Assembly (NCBI GenBank): GCA_023014485.1
Contig: JAJOZX010009074.1
Coordinates: 1 to 64,000, forward strand
Source: Bathynomus jamesi
Lineage: Eukaryota > Arthropoda > Malacostraca > Isopoda > Cirolanidae
Reading direction: 5' to 3'
DNA length: 64,000 nt
Part shown: piece after piece, positions 34,793 through 47,454 of the stretch
How the letters are laid out: each line of letters begins with the position of its first letter
Numbering within the stretch: position 1 is the stretch's first letter
Position numbers and translations under genes: made by a program
Notes under the pieces: generated by a model
The model's database searches: none
The model's input: only the letters and a program-made list of their open reading frames with translations
Told to the model about the DNA's origin: nothing

Positions 34793-37700
34793 GTAAGTAC
34801 AAAGTCTTTGTATAATGTATAACTTTAAACTTCTGATGTACACTCGATAGAAACAAACTCTAAACGATATATATGAAAGCATAATTATTAAAGTTTTAAC
34901 ACACTACATTACAAATTTCTAGGCTAAAACATAACCGCCATCTTTCTCCATACATTGTTCAATCCAATTTTCTAAAGATCTGAACGGTTCCAATCAGAAA
35001 GCAGCAAAAATTCCCACTGGGTTTTTGGGCGAGTTGACATTTACTGATGAGGCAACATTCCACACTAGTGTCGAAGTCAACTGCACAGTTGCCGCATTTT
35101 AGGGGCAGAGAAACCTTACGGAGTCTGGCAACATGAAAGGGTTATGGTAAAGTAGTATTCATGTCCCATATCTCCCAAGGAAGTGAGGAGTAGGGGTCTG
35201 AGTCTGGGATACCCTAACCGAGTCAGTTAAAGGTGGGTGTCCTGCCCGCCGCTTCGTCATGACGTAAATTCAGAAAAGACAACCGCCCAGCTCTAGGTAA
35301 CAGCAAGGTTTGAACCCACAAGTCAGTGAAGTTTCAGTACTTGCAAGAGGTGCCCTAATCGATCGAGCCACGAGACTCTCTAACATGAAAGAGTCTCAAA
35401 AAATCAATGTCTGGATATCTGGTGCGCTGCGCTCTCAGAAAGTCATGCATTATTGGTCCTATCCTTATTTTAAAGAACCAACAGTCAGTGGTGAACGTTA
35501 TCTAGCAATGTTACAGAATTTCTTTATCCTAAATTAAGACGATTAAATCTTTCAGATAGCACCTTTTTACAGTAAGACGATGCTCCGTGCCACTATTAAC
35601 TGAATATACGCAGTTTTTTAATGAAGTCTCACAACCAAGTGGATCGGTAGAGGTGGACCAATTGCTTGACCACCTCATTCACCTGACCTGTCCCTATTGG
35701 ACTACTTTTTATGGAGCTTGGAACCAAAATCGTCTGAATTACCCTTTGTTCCCTTAATGAATGTATTTTGTTTTAAATCTGAAAAACTGAATGCATCGAG
35801 GTAATGTTTCCACAAGAATTTGTACTTTGAAGGACAAACTCCTAAATCTTTTCCTGATCTACGCTTGCTAACTCCTTCCCTGACATACTGTACGCAAAAT
35901 TACCGTTACACGAACTATATGTAAAATTTTGCACTTATCGACGTTAAATCTCATTTGCCATGTGACGACCAATCTACGATTTTTATTCAGATCTTTCTAG
36001 ATTTTACCTCTATCTTCGTCATTATCGCCCTACCACCCAACTTCGTGTTATCCGCAAACTTTGAAACTTAAATCGAAGAAGGGTAAGCGACGTATCAACT
36101 GTACAGTGATAAAGTGAGTGTACACTGAGGAATTATACCGATTTAGTGAGCCAAACTGAAAGAATCTTGGCTGAAGAGAAAAACTGAGTGTAGTACACGT
36201 TTCCATCTTGGAGAAGAGACGCGTTGACTAAAAATAGCCGTTGGACATAACAACAAATTAACTACTATAGTCCCCGGGGTACCCGGCCCCCATGGCGCGG
36301 CGACACGTAGCGACCTTGCCTCAGGACAGCAGATGGTACGCAATGCCAAATTGTTGTCCATACATGGTTTAGCCCTCTCCACCCTCATCAAACGACGTAG
36401 CAGTGTGACCGACAATTTGACCTTGAACCGACGAAAAGGGCCAAAAATCCTCAGCTACATTTTTCACCCCGCGAGCCCTTGCATCACTGTAATTCAGTGT
36501 TGCTTATTATTTTTTTTCTGTGTGTGAGTATGCTTCTGTTTTGTTGAGCATTACATTTAAAGTGCTTGCGTTCGTGTTAAGATGTTTATATTTTAAATTT
36601 CGTTTCATGGCTAACAGTGACCTAAATAGGTATAATGTGCCCTCGTTCGGTCATTCTTTCTTAAGTGATGTAAAACAAACAGTGAATATTATAAATATAC
36701 ATGAGGTATGGGTAACTGATTTTTTTATTCACCATTACTGGCAGTTTAGTTTTTTTTTTTGTTGCTTTTATTTATTTTCAATTCATTAAATTGAAAAAAC
36801 TGAGTGTGATACACGTTTCCACCTCGGAGAAGAGACGCGTTGACTAAAAATAGCCGTTGCGCATAAGCATAACAGACAAATTAACTACTATAGTCCCAGG
36901 GTACATGCCCCCATGGCGCGGCGACATATACAGTATTCTAGACGCCCACTGCGGCTTCCGCGGCAAATAAAAACGAAACACCTAAGGGGCTTGTACTGGG
37001 AGGGGCGAGTGCGTTACTGAAACCTTCCGTAGCGCTCCGTAATAGATTAACGTAGCCGTTTAGGCGTGTATAAACTAACAAACATCATCATCATCATCAT
37101 CATTGTTAGAATTTATAACGAAATAGTGCGCGAATACGATAGGCATAGAGCGGCTGACGTTATTTATTTCGATACAGTTCCGCATAGGAGATTAATGCGA
37201 AGGTCAAAGCGCACGGTATACGCGGTCAGGTAGCTAACTGGTTAGAAGAATGGCTTCGTGCTAGGAGGCAGAGGGTGGTAGTTAATGGTAGTGAATCGGG
37301 GTGGTTGGATGTAGGTAGCGGTGTCCCACAGGGTTCAGTGTTAGGCCCATTGATATTCGTAATTTACATTAACGACATAGATGTAGGATTGACTAGTATA
37401 GTAACGTGTCAAAATTCGCGGACGATACTAAAATAGGCGGTAAGGTTGTTAACGAGGACGATAGAAATAGGCTCCAAGACGATGTAAATAGGATTATGGA
37501 GTGGACGAATAAGTGGCAGATGCAATTTAACGTAGACAAATGTAAAGTTTGCATATAGGTTCTCGTAACAACAATTACACGTACACGATGGATGATAGGG
37601 AGTTGGCGAGCGTTGACGAGGAAGTAGATTTAGGCGTACGCGTATCTAAGGATTTAAAGGTTAGGAACCAGTGCCTGGAGTCTGCGCAAAAGCTAATAGG

Positions 37701-40700
37701 AGTTAGGCTTCATAGCGCGTAATTTCGAATTTAAATCGAAGGATATTATATTGCCCTTTACAAGTCCCTAGTCAGGCCTCATTTAGAATATGCCGTTCAG
37801 TTTGGTGCCCGTACTTGCGTGAGGATATTGATAGGTTAGAAAGGGTTCAACGTCGTGTCACGAAACTAATTCCGTCATTGCGCAATAAGCCTTATGAAGA
37901 TAGGATTAAAGAGTTAGACCTATTCACTCGAAACTAGGAGATTAAGGGGGGAGCTTATTGAAGTTTTCAAAATCGTTAATAACATCGATAACGTAAATTT
38001 TGACAAATTATTGTTCACTTTCGATAATAGTAATACTCGTAATAACGGATTTAAGTTGCGCGGCAGACGTTTCATTACTAATATCGCTAAAAACAACTTT
38101 ACGTTTAAAGTAATTGATAAATGGAATAATCTTCCCGCGCCCGTCGTGAACTCTACCAGCGTTAATGTGTTTAAGAACCGTCTTGACAGACATTTTAAAG
38201 GTATTAACGTTGTTTAAAATAAAAAAAAAATGAGCAACAGGAGCTCTGGGGGTGGTGGTCGAGGATGAGTCTGTTGACGATTAATGCCAGCTTGTGACAT
38301 GCCAGCGTGTGATGCCAGCAATAAAATTATTAAAAAAAAAAAAAATTAGACTAACATGTAGCTCGTAGCGTAAACTAACCCACTTTTGTTTAACTTTACC
38401 TACTTTATTTTTTCTTTTTTCTTATCCTCTCCTTCTTTTGCATTTCTGTAACTCTTTCTTGAATGTTTGTAGTTTGCATGGTTATGACAGTGAGTTAAGA
38501 CTTGTTTGCATGGTTTGTTAGCGTTCTTATTTTACTTCTTTTCATCTTTCACCCCTCTCCTATTTTCTCCGACTATTTTTCTGACTTGTCGGCAGTGGCC
38601 GGCGGATGATGATGGTGAGTCTTTTTTCTCTTTTTCTGAATGAATGTTAACCCACGAGTGATAGGTGTTCCTCCTTACTTAACCCCTTATTCTCTTCTCT
38701 TCTCTTAACCCCCTACTCTTTCCTTTCTCTCGGCTAACCTCAAAGTGGATCTTAGGGTCTTTGTTAGCCTTAGCTTCTGTAGATCTGTAGATCATCATCA
38801 TCATCATCATCATCCCGTTTACGTTTAAAGGAATTGATAAATGGAATAATCTTCCCGCGTCAGTCGTGAACTCTACCAGCGTTAATGTGTTTAAGAACCG
38901 TTTAGATAGGCATTTTAAAAATATTAGCGTTGTTTAATATAATAATAAAACAATTAGTAACAGGAGCTCTGGGGGTGGTGATCGGGGATGAGTCTGTTGA
39001 CGACTGATGCCAGCTTGTGACATGCCAGCGTGTGATATGCCAACAAAAAAAAAATTAGACTAACACGAACTTAGATGTAGCTCGTAGTGTAAACTAACCT
39101 ACTTTTTGTTATTATACTTTTTTCTCCTCTCCTTATTTGCATGTCTGTAACTCTCTTCATTGCATGTCTGTAGTTTGCATGGTATGATAGTGTTTGAGTT
39201 AAGAATGTGTTGCATGGTTTGTAATGCGTTCTTATTTTACTTCTTTTCATCTTCCACCCCTTTCCGGCGGAGTGGGCTGCATCCTCTACCTCCCTATGGA
39301 GTAGAGGACCGGTCTATAACTGCTGGAGGTATGTGTTGCTTTGAGTTAAGAATGTGTTGCTCTTTGAGTTAAGAATGTGTTGCATGGTTTGTAATGCGTT
39401 CTTATTTTACTTCTTTTCATCTTTCACCCCGTTCCGGCAGAGTGGGCTGCATCCTCTACCTCCCTATGGAGTGGAGGACCGGTCTGCAACAGCTGGAGGT
39501 ATTCTCTTCGACTATTTTTCCGACTTGTCGGCAGTGGCCGAGTGGGTCTTAGGGTCTTTGTTAGCCTTAGCTTCTGTAGATTTGTAGATTCCATATATAT
39601 ATGGGATGAATTTCACAATCAAACACGTGAAATGAATGAATGCTGCAAACCACAAGGAAAAAGAAAAACGATTGCAAGGCCTTTCGTGTGTTCAGAGCTA
39701 CACCTCGTCAGGGAATGAAGAGAGAAGGCAAGTTGTCCATAAATATATACAACGTAGCCGAAACCAAACCAATTAGCACATACTTAACAAGAGTTAATGA
39801 GAGGCAAAAGGAATTTTAACAAGATATTGTCAATTTTATACATTCCCGCACTGTTATTGAAATTGTTTTTAAAATGGATAAATGCACATTCTAGAATATT
39901 TCTTTCTATTATATCTCTGTTTTCAACAAGCGCTTTAGAACTATCCCACTTGATGCTATTACATCTATACATATGGTTAAACAAAGTAGTGGAATTATTA
40001 GCTGTTCTACACGCATATTTATGCTGTTTTACCCTAATATCTAACGTTTTACCCGTTTTACCTCTATATACTAAATTACATTGTGTACATCCGATCGAAT
40101 ACACACAAACAACATTATTATCCGGGCTATTCTTTATTAGGCTTGATTTAACAGTATTATTATACTTAAAGACTACATTGATGCCAATTGCTTTAAGTAA
40201 AGTCGGAAGATATTGAAAATTAACATGGTAAGGTAGGCTAAGGATATTTTTACGCTCAAATTCCTTTACAATTACATTATTATAATACCTATTCTTGGCT
40301 TTCCTAAGACAGTTATCTAAAAATGAAATAGGATAACATAATTTAGTACCAATATTAATGATATTGCATAACTCGGAATCTAAGAATTCAGGACTGACAA
40401 CTCTCAATGCTCTAAGAAACATAGCAAAGAAAATAAAGGATTTAATCGAGGGATGATGGTCAGAATAAAAATACACATAAGAGTTATTATTAGTAGGCTT
40501 GCGATAGCCTTCAAATTTGAACTGATTAGAGCATCTCCAAATTTTTAGATCCAGAAAAGATAGGCTTCCATCATTTTTTTTTCAACTGTGAACTTAATAG
40601 ATGGGATTAAATTGTTGAGCCTATCAAGATATAAGTCAACATCCAAATTATTAGGCCAAAGGCATAAAATATCATCTATATACCTGTACCAAACCAGGTT

Positions 40701-43700
40701 AAAATTAACAATCGTAGGCAAAATTCTACTTTCAAAAAATTCCATATATATAGTTAGTACAGGTGAAAGGAAATTTCCCATCGCCAATCCAAACGACATA
40801 ACATAAAACTTACTTTCAAACTGAAATTTACAATCTTTGACACAAAGCTTAATTAACTCAATAAGAGTGTTGTGTGGAACAGGGAAAGAATATTCAGAGA
40901 TCTTATCTTTTAAAAAATCAAGTGGGTCATCAACAGGAACTTTTGTGAATAACGAGCATACATCAAAGCTTACCAATTTAAAATTAGGGTCATTAGGAAA
41001 CTTCAGTTTGTCAATAAGATCCATGCTATTTACAATATGTGGCTTAGAAATAGAGCCAACTAACGGCGTTAATAAACTAACTAACCATTTAGATAGCTTA
41101 TAGGTTACGGAGCCTACTGAGCTAACAATAGGCCTCATGGGATTATTAACTTTGTGTGTTTTTACTAAGCCGTACAGATATGGTAGTGACGGATTGATAC
41201 TAAGAAACTGCTGCGAAAGCCCATTACACTGTTTAACACTGATTCTGTTTATATAGAATTTTTTTTTTTTTATATGCATTTGTGGGCGCTGAGTCCAAAT
41301 CTGGCCTTGGTTTGTGTGTATCATCAATGGTTTCAGAGATAATCCATTTTTCATGTTTTACCAGTATAATGTTATTATGGGCGCAGCAATATCAGAATAA
41401 TCAGGAATTGTTGAGAACAATCCGGATGTTCGTTGACAGTTTCTTGCTCTAGAAATTGCCCGAAACTTCCACTGTGCTATATAAAGAAGAGCGCAGAGTC
41501 TGAGAAGTCAGTAAGTGTGAGCACACAAAGAAAGCAGGTTGTTTGTCTGATGGTTACCAGCACTGAGGTACTGTGTTTCTGTGCTTCTCTGTGCTGACGA
41601 TTTGAGTGTTATCGATCCTTTTTTATTGCGAACATTATTTCAGTGTTGTGAATACATCTTTTTTCTGGAATCTGTAATCTTTGCAGATTTAATAACTCTT
41701 CTCTCTATATCTGCAGGTTATGATTAATGTAGTACAGTTTGGTAAAGAGAATGGCAACTAGAGCTTGTAAACACTCGCCGGATATATTCTGCTACGTTTG
41801 TGGGTATTACATAGGCCCCAAGCAAATATCGCACAAGATTGTGAAAGGCACCAAGTTCTGGATCGCGTATCGGCTCTATTTTGGTATGCCTATGGGTGAC
41901 CAAGATAAGCCCTGGGCACCCCATGTGATCTGTGGAAGCTGCCGCTCCACACTTGAAGGGTGGCTGCGGGGAGTACGCAAGGCAATGAATGCCCTTTGCG
42001 GTACCCAGAATATGGAGAGAACCAAAGAGCCACCACGACGATTGCTACTACTGCATGGTAGATGTTTCTAAGTACAGGAAAGTTAAAGGAAGGCAGACTC
42101 TTTAGTATCCAAGCATAGTGTCGTCCATAGCTCCTGTACTACATGACGAAGGTCTTCCAATACCACGTCCACCAGAACAGGTATCTATCCATTACTTTAC
42201 CTTCTGTATTTACAGACTGTGGGTCATTATGTGTCGATTTTTCTTAGTGCTGATGCTCTTCTACATATATAGCTATGCCTATATTTTGTTTCTTTGCTTT
42301 GCAGGTTGAAAATGAGGATGCAGCTAGCTCATCTGAGATGTCGGCTGGTGAGGACAGTCATGATGAAGAATATACAGTAACTTTCAGTACAAACCCTCAC
42401 TTTTCAAATCAGAGGGAATTGGACGACTTAATTAGAGATTTGGGTCTGACGAAATCAGGGTCTGAGCTTCTGACCTCCAGACTCAAAGAGTGGAATTTGC
42501 TTGGAGAAGACTGCAAGAGCACTGTATACCGAAAGCGGCATGAAGAGTTTGCAATGTTTTACGATGTCAATGGCTCTCTGGTATTGCAGCGAGGTTAATG
42601 GTCTATTCACAGCTATTGGGTTAACACATATACCGTCAGAGTGGCGCCTGTTTATTGACAGTTCAACTAGGAGTTTAAAAGCTGTTCTACTCCACAATGG
42701 GAACAAATATCCATCTATACCAGTTGCACATTCTGTTCAAATGAAAGAGGACTATGAAAATGTCAAACAACTGCTCACTCAAATCAGGTATGAACAATAT
42801 AACTGGGACGTGTGTGGTGATTTCAAAATGATTGGTTTCCTGTTAGGTTTACAAGGAGGGTTTACTAAATATTCATGTTTTCTTTGCCTGTGGGAGAGCA
42901 GGGCTTCAACTGAGCACTATAAAACAGTTCAGTGGCCTCCACGTGAAGGACTGCAACCAGGAAAGTACAATGTACTCAGGGAACCTCTTGTGAAGCTTGA
43001 CATAGTTCTGCTACCACCTCTCCATATTAAGTTGGGTCTAATTAAGCAGTTTGTAACTGCGTTAAATTTTGGAGTGGAAGTTTCCAACAGATTCGGGTCA
43101 TGTTCCCTAAACTCTCTGAGGCCAAAGTCAAGGCTGGCATCTTTGTAGGACCACAAGTCAAGGTGCTGTTGAATTCAAAGAACCTTGAAGCCAAGATGAC
43201 TCCGATCGAAAAAGAGGCTTGGTGTGCTTTCCGTGATGTGGTTCGCGGGTTTTTAGGCAACCATAAAGCACCAAACTATAAGGAGTTAGTGTCAAACTTG
43301 ATTAAGTGCTATGGCAAAATGGGGTGCCGTATGTCTTTAAAATTACACTATCTGCATTCACATCTAGACTTTTTTCGTGATAACCTGGGCGATGTGAGTG
43401 AAGAACATGGCGAAAGATTCCATCAAGATATTCAAACGATGGAGAAAAGGTACCAGGGCCATTGGGATGCTTCCATGATGGGAGACTACGTATAGTCGCT
43501 GATCAGAAAGGATAAGAATGTTCATACGCGGAAGTCGCGTTCTTCAGTGCATTTTTAAGGAACGCACACTGCATAACGAGGCGTTATTCTCTTATCGGTT
43601 CTCCTCATGATATATATTATATCCTTTGCGCCATTTTGGGTTTGTCAAACAATTTTGGCTCAATAAACATTAATTTCCAATAGTGTTTTTATTTTCAGAA

Positions 43701-44035
43701 AATATTTATGTTAGTTCTTTATATACTTTGCCATATGAAAAGTGTGATAACCTATACTTTTGAAACGGTTGATGATAGAGCAAAACCAATATCATTTTTG
43801 AATCAGCTCCCCGAAATCATTAAGAAACGACAGAAAAATCACAATAAACAAAATTTTTCAAATTTTGTTACCCAGTATTATAGTTATTTTTTAAGTATGT
43901 GCTAATTGGTTTGGTTTCCGCTACGTTTTATATATTTATGGGCATCTTGCCTTCTCTCTTCATTCCCTGACGAGGTGTAGCTCTGAATACATGAAAGGAC
44001 TTGGAATCGTTTTTCTTTTTCCTTGTGGGTTTACA

Positions 44036-44077
<42 letters not shown>

Positions 44078-47000
44078 GATTGAACTCAGAATGGTCCCCT
44101 GAGGTTTTTTCATGATACACACGGACCGTGTATGGAACAAGGAAGTCTTCTGGGAAAATTAACTCCACTATAGTCCGAATAAGTAATGGTAAATGACAAA
44201 CACTATAGATTTTTCTTTTCATAATGTTAGCCCGACGTGGTCAACGGGTCACTCGCAAAGAGGCCCCAAAAATATAGCTTTCCTCACCAGCTATCTGCAA
44301 AGCAGATAGGGTCCAGCTTTTGGACAGGATCTAGAGGTTACAGCTACACCTAGCCTACTATATCCAGGACCTCAATATAAGTAAAAGACTCGGTGCATTC
44401 ACGTCGGATTGAATACATCAAAGAAAAAGGGGTAATTATTGTATTTTTAGCCCAAAACCAAAACTTAAACCTCAACTGGCAAATTTGAGCGTCCACTTTT
44501 CAAGGCACATAACATGTCCGTTTCATGATGGGATTGAACTCAGAATGGTCCCCTGATGTTTTTCCATGAGGTTTCATGAGGTTTCATTTGGTATCCTTTG
44601 GTTTGCTTCCGCCCGAATTGTTCATCCTGACGAAAGCCAAGTTTTTCACTCCACCTTAGACCTACAGTTTAATGTGGAATCCGAACTACGCTCCACCAGC
44701 AGCCCAGCGTCTAGGCCACCCAGGGTACCCATTTATCTACCAACCACTTTCTTTTATTGTGTGGAAGGATGAACAGCTGGGTTTTGCTGCGCGCTGGCTG
44801 CCGGTCACCGGGTCTCGATCCCGGGGCCGATGGATTGTAGTCAGCGACGCTAACCATTACACCACCGAGGTGCATACATGCCAAATTTCACAATTTTAAA
44901 TTCAAATTGAGATTAGTGCTTAGATTTTAATTTTATAATGTTATAATGTTTCAGACCAGCAGCCTACCCAACCATGTTTGCAAATGTGTACTGCGCATGT
45001 CCTCTCCGAACCACAAAAACCTTAATTTTACTACCTTAAACTATACCTAATCTATCAACATATGCATCTAATCGATTTTTAAACATGTTTATGGACGTGC
45101 TACTAATTACTTCTACCGGCAAAATATTCCAGCTATTTACTATTCTATGCGTAAAAAAGTTTTTGGCGACTGCTGTCCCGAACCTTTTACTTGTCAGCTA
45201 CACCCGTCATTTCTAGTTCTACTATACTGTGCTATTTCGAAAAGACTATCTCTATTTACGTTATCGAACCCATTCATAATTTTAAAAACCTGGATTAGAT
45301 CACCCCTTAGCCTCCTCGTTAGTGTTGAAAAATAATCGAAACTTTACAAACCGGTTTTTAATCGATGTTTTTTAAAAACCGGTTTTAACCGGTTATGACC
45401 GAAAAGTATAGTAATTTTTAAAAGCCACAATTGAAAGGTACTGACTTTAACTCTTAACAAGCATAGCTTATCGCCTATTTTTTGGTCAAAAGAATGCAAA
45501 AATGCAGCATCATATGCATGCATATGAATAAGAAAATGACAACTTTGACATATTTTATTTTAGCCAAAATAATACATTATTCAAACAATTTAGATTTGAA
45601 ATAATTTTTTAAAATAAAACATCTATACTTAGAAAGAAATAAACTTTTTGTAAAAAAATTATAAAGAATAAAAATAAAATTTCTCTATTTTGGAAAAAAC
45701 ATTGAAATAAAATTTTTTAATAAAAAAAACTTTACCTACAAAACAGAAAATTGACTCTTCGTGTAAGAAAAAATATATAAATTAATTTAGATTGTATCCC
45801 TATTTTGGAAATGACATCTTAAGAAACAAAGGGCATTAAGGGTCTTATACTGCGAATAGGGCTTTAGTCGACTGACTCTACACTACAGCCTACATGATGA
45901 GACAAACTGAAGATCGAGTTGCCAGATAGGCAAAAATTATACTGAAGAGCAGTTGCCAGTTTGTCACAATTTAACTTAATAGGTAATGTATTCGAAGTTA
46001 TTTTTTGTGCGCTGTAGCGCGTAGCTGCACGTTCGCGCAAGTTTGAGCCAAATAAAAATCAATCGATAAAACCGGTTTTTTCTTTCGGTTTTCGATTTTT
46101 AGGGGAATTTTACAAACCGGTTGAAAACCGGTTTTTACAAACCGGTTTTCAACACTACTCCTCGTCTCGAGTGTAGTCAATTTTAACTCCTTAAGCCTAA
46201 CCTCGTATGACTTTGACATAAGCGACGGAGTCAGTTGCTCGTCTTTGAACTCTTTCGATTTTGTCTCTATTCTTGTGCATAGGGCATGGTTCTGATTAAT
46301 CATTTAATAATTGTTTCGAATTTAATCATTAATTAATCAAAAAATACTTTTAGAAAATGATGGGAAATGATTAATATTCCTCATAATTTCAACATCATTT
46401 TACCTTAAATTTTGTAATGTATCGTTTGAATTTGGCACCTTTTTACATGTATAAACTGTCTAATCCACCCGTGCCTGATTTCTTGAGCTAAAGCAAACTA
46501 AATGTTTGAGCAAAATGTTTTCTTCGGTCTTATCTCACGCAACAGAAACAATAAAGCTCTTTCTTACTCTTTTCAGAAGTATTTCATTTTTAATCATTTT
46601 AATCAGTTAAGCATTGATTAATTAGAAAATTTCATCATTCATCACTTTTTCCTAAAAATGAATAATTAACCATACCCTATTTGTGCATATGCGGATTCCA
46701 AAATTGAATCGTGCACTCCAAATGTGTGTGTACTCCTTATAAAGAGTAACAATAATATCGCGCCATTTGTACTCATAATTCTTAACTATGAAACCTAGCA
46801 CTTTGTTTGCTTTATTGACCGCTGCTGTACTTTGTTTCGCTACTTTTAAATCACCAGTGACTATAACTCCTAAATCTTTTTCCTGCTCTACGCTTGCTAA
46901 CTCCTTCCCTGACATACTATACGCAAAATTACCATTACGCGAACCTATATGTAAAATTTTGCACTTTTCAACGTTAAATCTCATTTGCCATGTGACTGAC

Positions 47001-47118
47001 CAATCTATGATTTTATTCAGATCTTCCTGGATTTTACCTCTATCTTCGTCATTTATCGCCCTACCACCCAACTTCGTGTCATCTGCAAACTTTGACTTGG
47101 CCGACATCTAGTGTGTTA

Positions 47119-47172
<54 letters not shown>

Positions 47173-47392
47173 CGTAAAGAACGACGCTTGTATAGGAGAT
47201 ATTCCGCGCAAGACGAGAGAGAGAGAACGAAACAAATGAAAAAATGAGGTAACCACCGGGTTCGATTCCCGGGTGGTTACCTCATTTTTTCATTTGTTTC
47301 GTTCTTCTCTCTCGTCTTGCGCGGAATATCTCCTATACAAGCGTCGTTCTTTACGTTATTTATACTGCGTGTTCTTTGCAGTTGAATGTGTG

Positions 47393-47454
<62 letters not shown>

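Larger units (their letters stand above)
39600..44037 (-). mobile_element. Penelope-like retroelement with inverted terminal repeats
   Basis: The ends 39640-39790 and 43890-44037 are about 145-bp inverted repeats (CCAAACCAATTAGCACATAC, CCTCGTCAGGGAATGAAGAG and their complements). Between them, leftward, are a Penelope-type RT and a GIY-YIG endonuclease. The 5' half of the ORF is replaced by a family 1 repeat gene (41470-43560). (TA)n or ATATATAT runs abut both ends. Confidence 0.85.
44985..47108 (-). pseudogene. CR1-like LINE RT and C-terminal region, interrupted by two hAT MITEs
   Basis: Leftward from 47107: [40 protein letters not shown] and [14 protein letters not shown] (46652-47107), then [10 protein letters not shown] (46270-46160), then [20 protein letters not shown] and [20 protein letters not shown] (45311-44990). 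The order is that of a single copy with inserts at 45320-46157 and 46280-46679. FADD is intact but stops exist elsewhere. Confidence 0.8.

Noticed and set aside
43708..43905. 65-codon frame before the Penelope inverted end as an extra gene
   Set aside because: It follows an acceptor-like TTTTCAG and ends at the inverted repeat, but has no recognisable domain; left unassigned.
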